This document shows, piece after piece, positions 62,916 to 64,000 of a stretch of 64,000 nucleotides of DNA (its first letter is position 1; each line of letters begins with the position of its first letter). Made by a program: the position numbers and the translations under genes. This stretch comes from Lascolabacillus massiliensis. GTDB taxonomy: Bacteria > Bacteroidota > Bacteroidia > Bacteroidales > Dysgonomonadaceae. Location of the stretch: the NCBI RefSeq assembly GCF_001282625.1, contig NZ_CTEJ01000002.1, forward strand, positions 560,501 through 624,500, read 5' to 3'. The notes under the pieces are model-generated. The model searched no databases and had not been told where the DNA came from. It saw only the letters and a program-made list of their open reading frames with translations.

Positions 62916-63782
62916 ATGAGTATTCTGATAGATAAAAACACAAAACTGATAGTACAGGGAATTACCGGTCGTGATGGGGGTTTTCACACTTCAAAAATGA
63001 AAGAGTATGGAACCAATGTAGTTGGTGGAACATCACCCGGAAAAGGAGGAGAATTTGTAGATGACATTCCGGTTTTTAACACAGTAAGAGATGCTGTTAA
63101 TGAAACAGGCGCAAACACATCGGTGATTTTTGTGCCAGCTCCGTTTGCCAAGGATGCAATGATGGAAGCTGCTGATGCGGGGATAAAGCTAATTGTATGT
63201 ATTACAGAGGGAGTGCCAACACTTGATGTTGTTGAAGCACACAGTTTCATTAAGAGTAAAGGAGCCAGTTTGATTGGTCCTAATTGTCCCGGACTTATGT
63301 CACCGGGAAAGAGTCTGGTTGGAATTATGCCTTCGCTGGTTTTTAAAGAGGGAAATACAGGTGTAATAAGCAGGAGTGGAACTTTAACGTATGAACTGGT
63401 TTACAACCTTACGGAAAAAGGGATAGGACAATCAACAGCAGTTGGTGTTGGTGGTGACCCGGTAGTGGGACTTTATTACATTGAACTCCTCGAGATGTTT
63501 GAGAAAGATCCTGAAACAGACTCAATTGTTCTGATTGGTGAAATCGGTGGTGATGCTGAAGAGCAGGCCGCAGAATATATAAAGAACCATGTAACCAAAC
63601 CTGTAGTTGCATTTATTGCGGGACAACAGGCACCTCCGGGAAAGCAGATGGGACATGCCGGCGCTATAATCTCGAGTGGTACAGGCAGTGCAGCTGAAAA
63701 GATTGCTGCATTTGAAGCAGTTGGAGTTCCCGTGGCAAAAGAACCAAAAGAGATACCCCAACTACTGTTAAACAGGTTTTAA
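62916..63782 (+). CDS. sucD: Succinate-CoA ligase, alpha subunit
   Basis: 288 residues. The CoA-binding motif [46 protein letters not shown], and the active-site histidine in [16 protein letters not shown]. With sucC it forms the full enzyme. Transcription probably ends at the hairpin 63811-63879. Confidence 0.95.
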   Translation: MSILIDKNTKLIVQGITGRDGGFHTSKMKEYGTNVVGGTSPGKGGEFVDDIPVFNTVRDAVNETGANTSVIFVPAPFAKDAMMEAADAGIKLIVCITEGVPTLDVVEAHSFIKSKGASLIGPNCPGLMSPGKSLVGIMPSLVFKEGNTGVISRSGTLTYELVYNLTEKGIGQSTAVGVGGDPVVGLYYIELLEMFEKDPETDSIVLIGEIGGDAEEQAAEYIKNHVTKPVVAFIAGQQAPPGKQMGHAGAIISSGTGSAAEKIAAFEAVGVPVAKEPKEIPQLLLNRF

Positions 63783-63808
63783 TTAAATAAAGGTCATATA
63801 AGTATTTA

Positions 63809-64000
63809 TTAATTCAGTCTGGTAAGGTGTACCTTTCGAACAAACAGTTCGGCACCTTCAGACTGAATTTGTATTTTACCTTTGCTCGGTTTTACATTAT
63901 ATGCCCTATTCAGGAGATTTCCATTAAGATATATCAACAGCTCATCTCCATTCACATAACATTCAATCAGATTCCATTCACCCAGCGGTTTTTCAAGATC
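63809..64000 (-). CDS. 3' end of a DUF1080 (3-keto-disaccharide hydrolase-like) protein (partial)
   Basis: The minus strand is open from the window edge to TAA at 63809-63811, giving 63 residues. GEWNLIECYVNGDELLIYLN, then KIQIQSEGAELFVRKVHLTR, matches the jelly-roll end of DUF1080, in which EWN and LQSEGAEIFFR are frequent. Such proteins are often secreted and act on sugars. The rest is outside the window. Its last 60 bases also form the terminator hairpin of sucD. Confidence 0.8.
   Translation of the reverse strand, partial: DLEKPLGEWNLIECYVNGDELLIYLNGNLLNRAYNVKPSKGKIQIQSEGAELFVRKVHLTRLN
63811..63879. terminator. Terminator hairpin after sucD, overlapping the DUF1080 3' end
   Basis: AATTCAGTCTG (63811-63821) pairs with CAGACTGAATT (63859-63869); AGGTG pairs with CACCT, and CGAAC (63837-63841) pairs with GTTCG (63847-63851). 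Plus-strand sequence after it is TGTATTTT, fitting termination of sucD. The same bases encode the end of the convergent DUF1080 gene. Confidence 0.7.

Noticed and set aside
1-64000. CRISPR array, rRNA or retron
   Set aside because: No regularly spaced repeats, cas genes, rRNA motifs or reverse transcriptase were seen.

Overview
The window is Bacteroidota chromosome, most likely order Bacteroidales. Evidence for this: SusC/SusD pair, GldH, RicT, DUF4290 and DUF4922 proteins, a 2-oxoacid:ferredoxin oxidoreductase operon, carboxynorspermidine decarboxylase, and repeated TAnnTTTG (-7) promoter boxes. Genus cannot be fixed from the sequence alone.

Layout. (1) 1-6.9 kb: chromosomal heavy-metal RND efflux genes (adaptor and pump), a secreted metallo-beta-lactamase-fold protein, a small winged-helix regulator and a decayed membrane-protein gene. 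(2) About 6.95-29.4 kb: remnant of a CTnDOT-like conjugative element with no integrase, relaxase or tra operon left. It holds two diverged copies of an HTH/primase gene pair (the first broken and joined to a truncated dihydrofolate-reductase-like gene), an ABC-F gene behind an attenuator-like leader, an orphan rteC, a lincosamide nucleotidyltransferase, a DUF4209/HEPN-like gene, topoisomerase III (Exc-like), a frameshifted DUF3945 gene, a five-gene AT-rich restriction/defence operon, and a coupling-protein gene cut off by an ISL3-type insertion sequence. A tRNA-Ser(UGA) lies just beyond. (3) 29.7-54.8 kb: ordinary housekeeping genes. These are a DEAD-box helicase, the Kor/Vor operon with a 53-residue membrane protein, a KdsC-like phosphatase, a DUF2520 protein, gldH-ricT-holB-metF, rseP-dxr, an ABC ATPase, rimM, DUF4290, a glucosaminidase/LysM protein, cdd, serB, a TPR protein, nadD, nspC and a nitroreductase. 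(4) 55-64 kb: a SusC/SusD pair, a hemerythrin-like protein with a LuxR-type regulator, sucCD, and the 3' end of a DUF1080 gene.

The most interesting region is 20.6-26.05 kb. A SPPY-type DNA methyltransferase, a small BglII-like endonuclease, a ParB-like protein, a SNF2-type helicase and a wHTH/DUF3883-like nuclease are read as one tightly packed operon. I do not recognise this exact combination as a named defence system. It reads as a type II restriction-modification pair with an added motor and nuclease module. With the DUF4209/HEPN-like gene 4 kb away, it makes the element look like a carrier of both antibiotic resistance and phage defence. At least four genes on the element are broken, so it probably can no longer move by itself.
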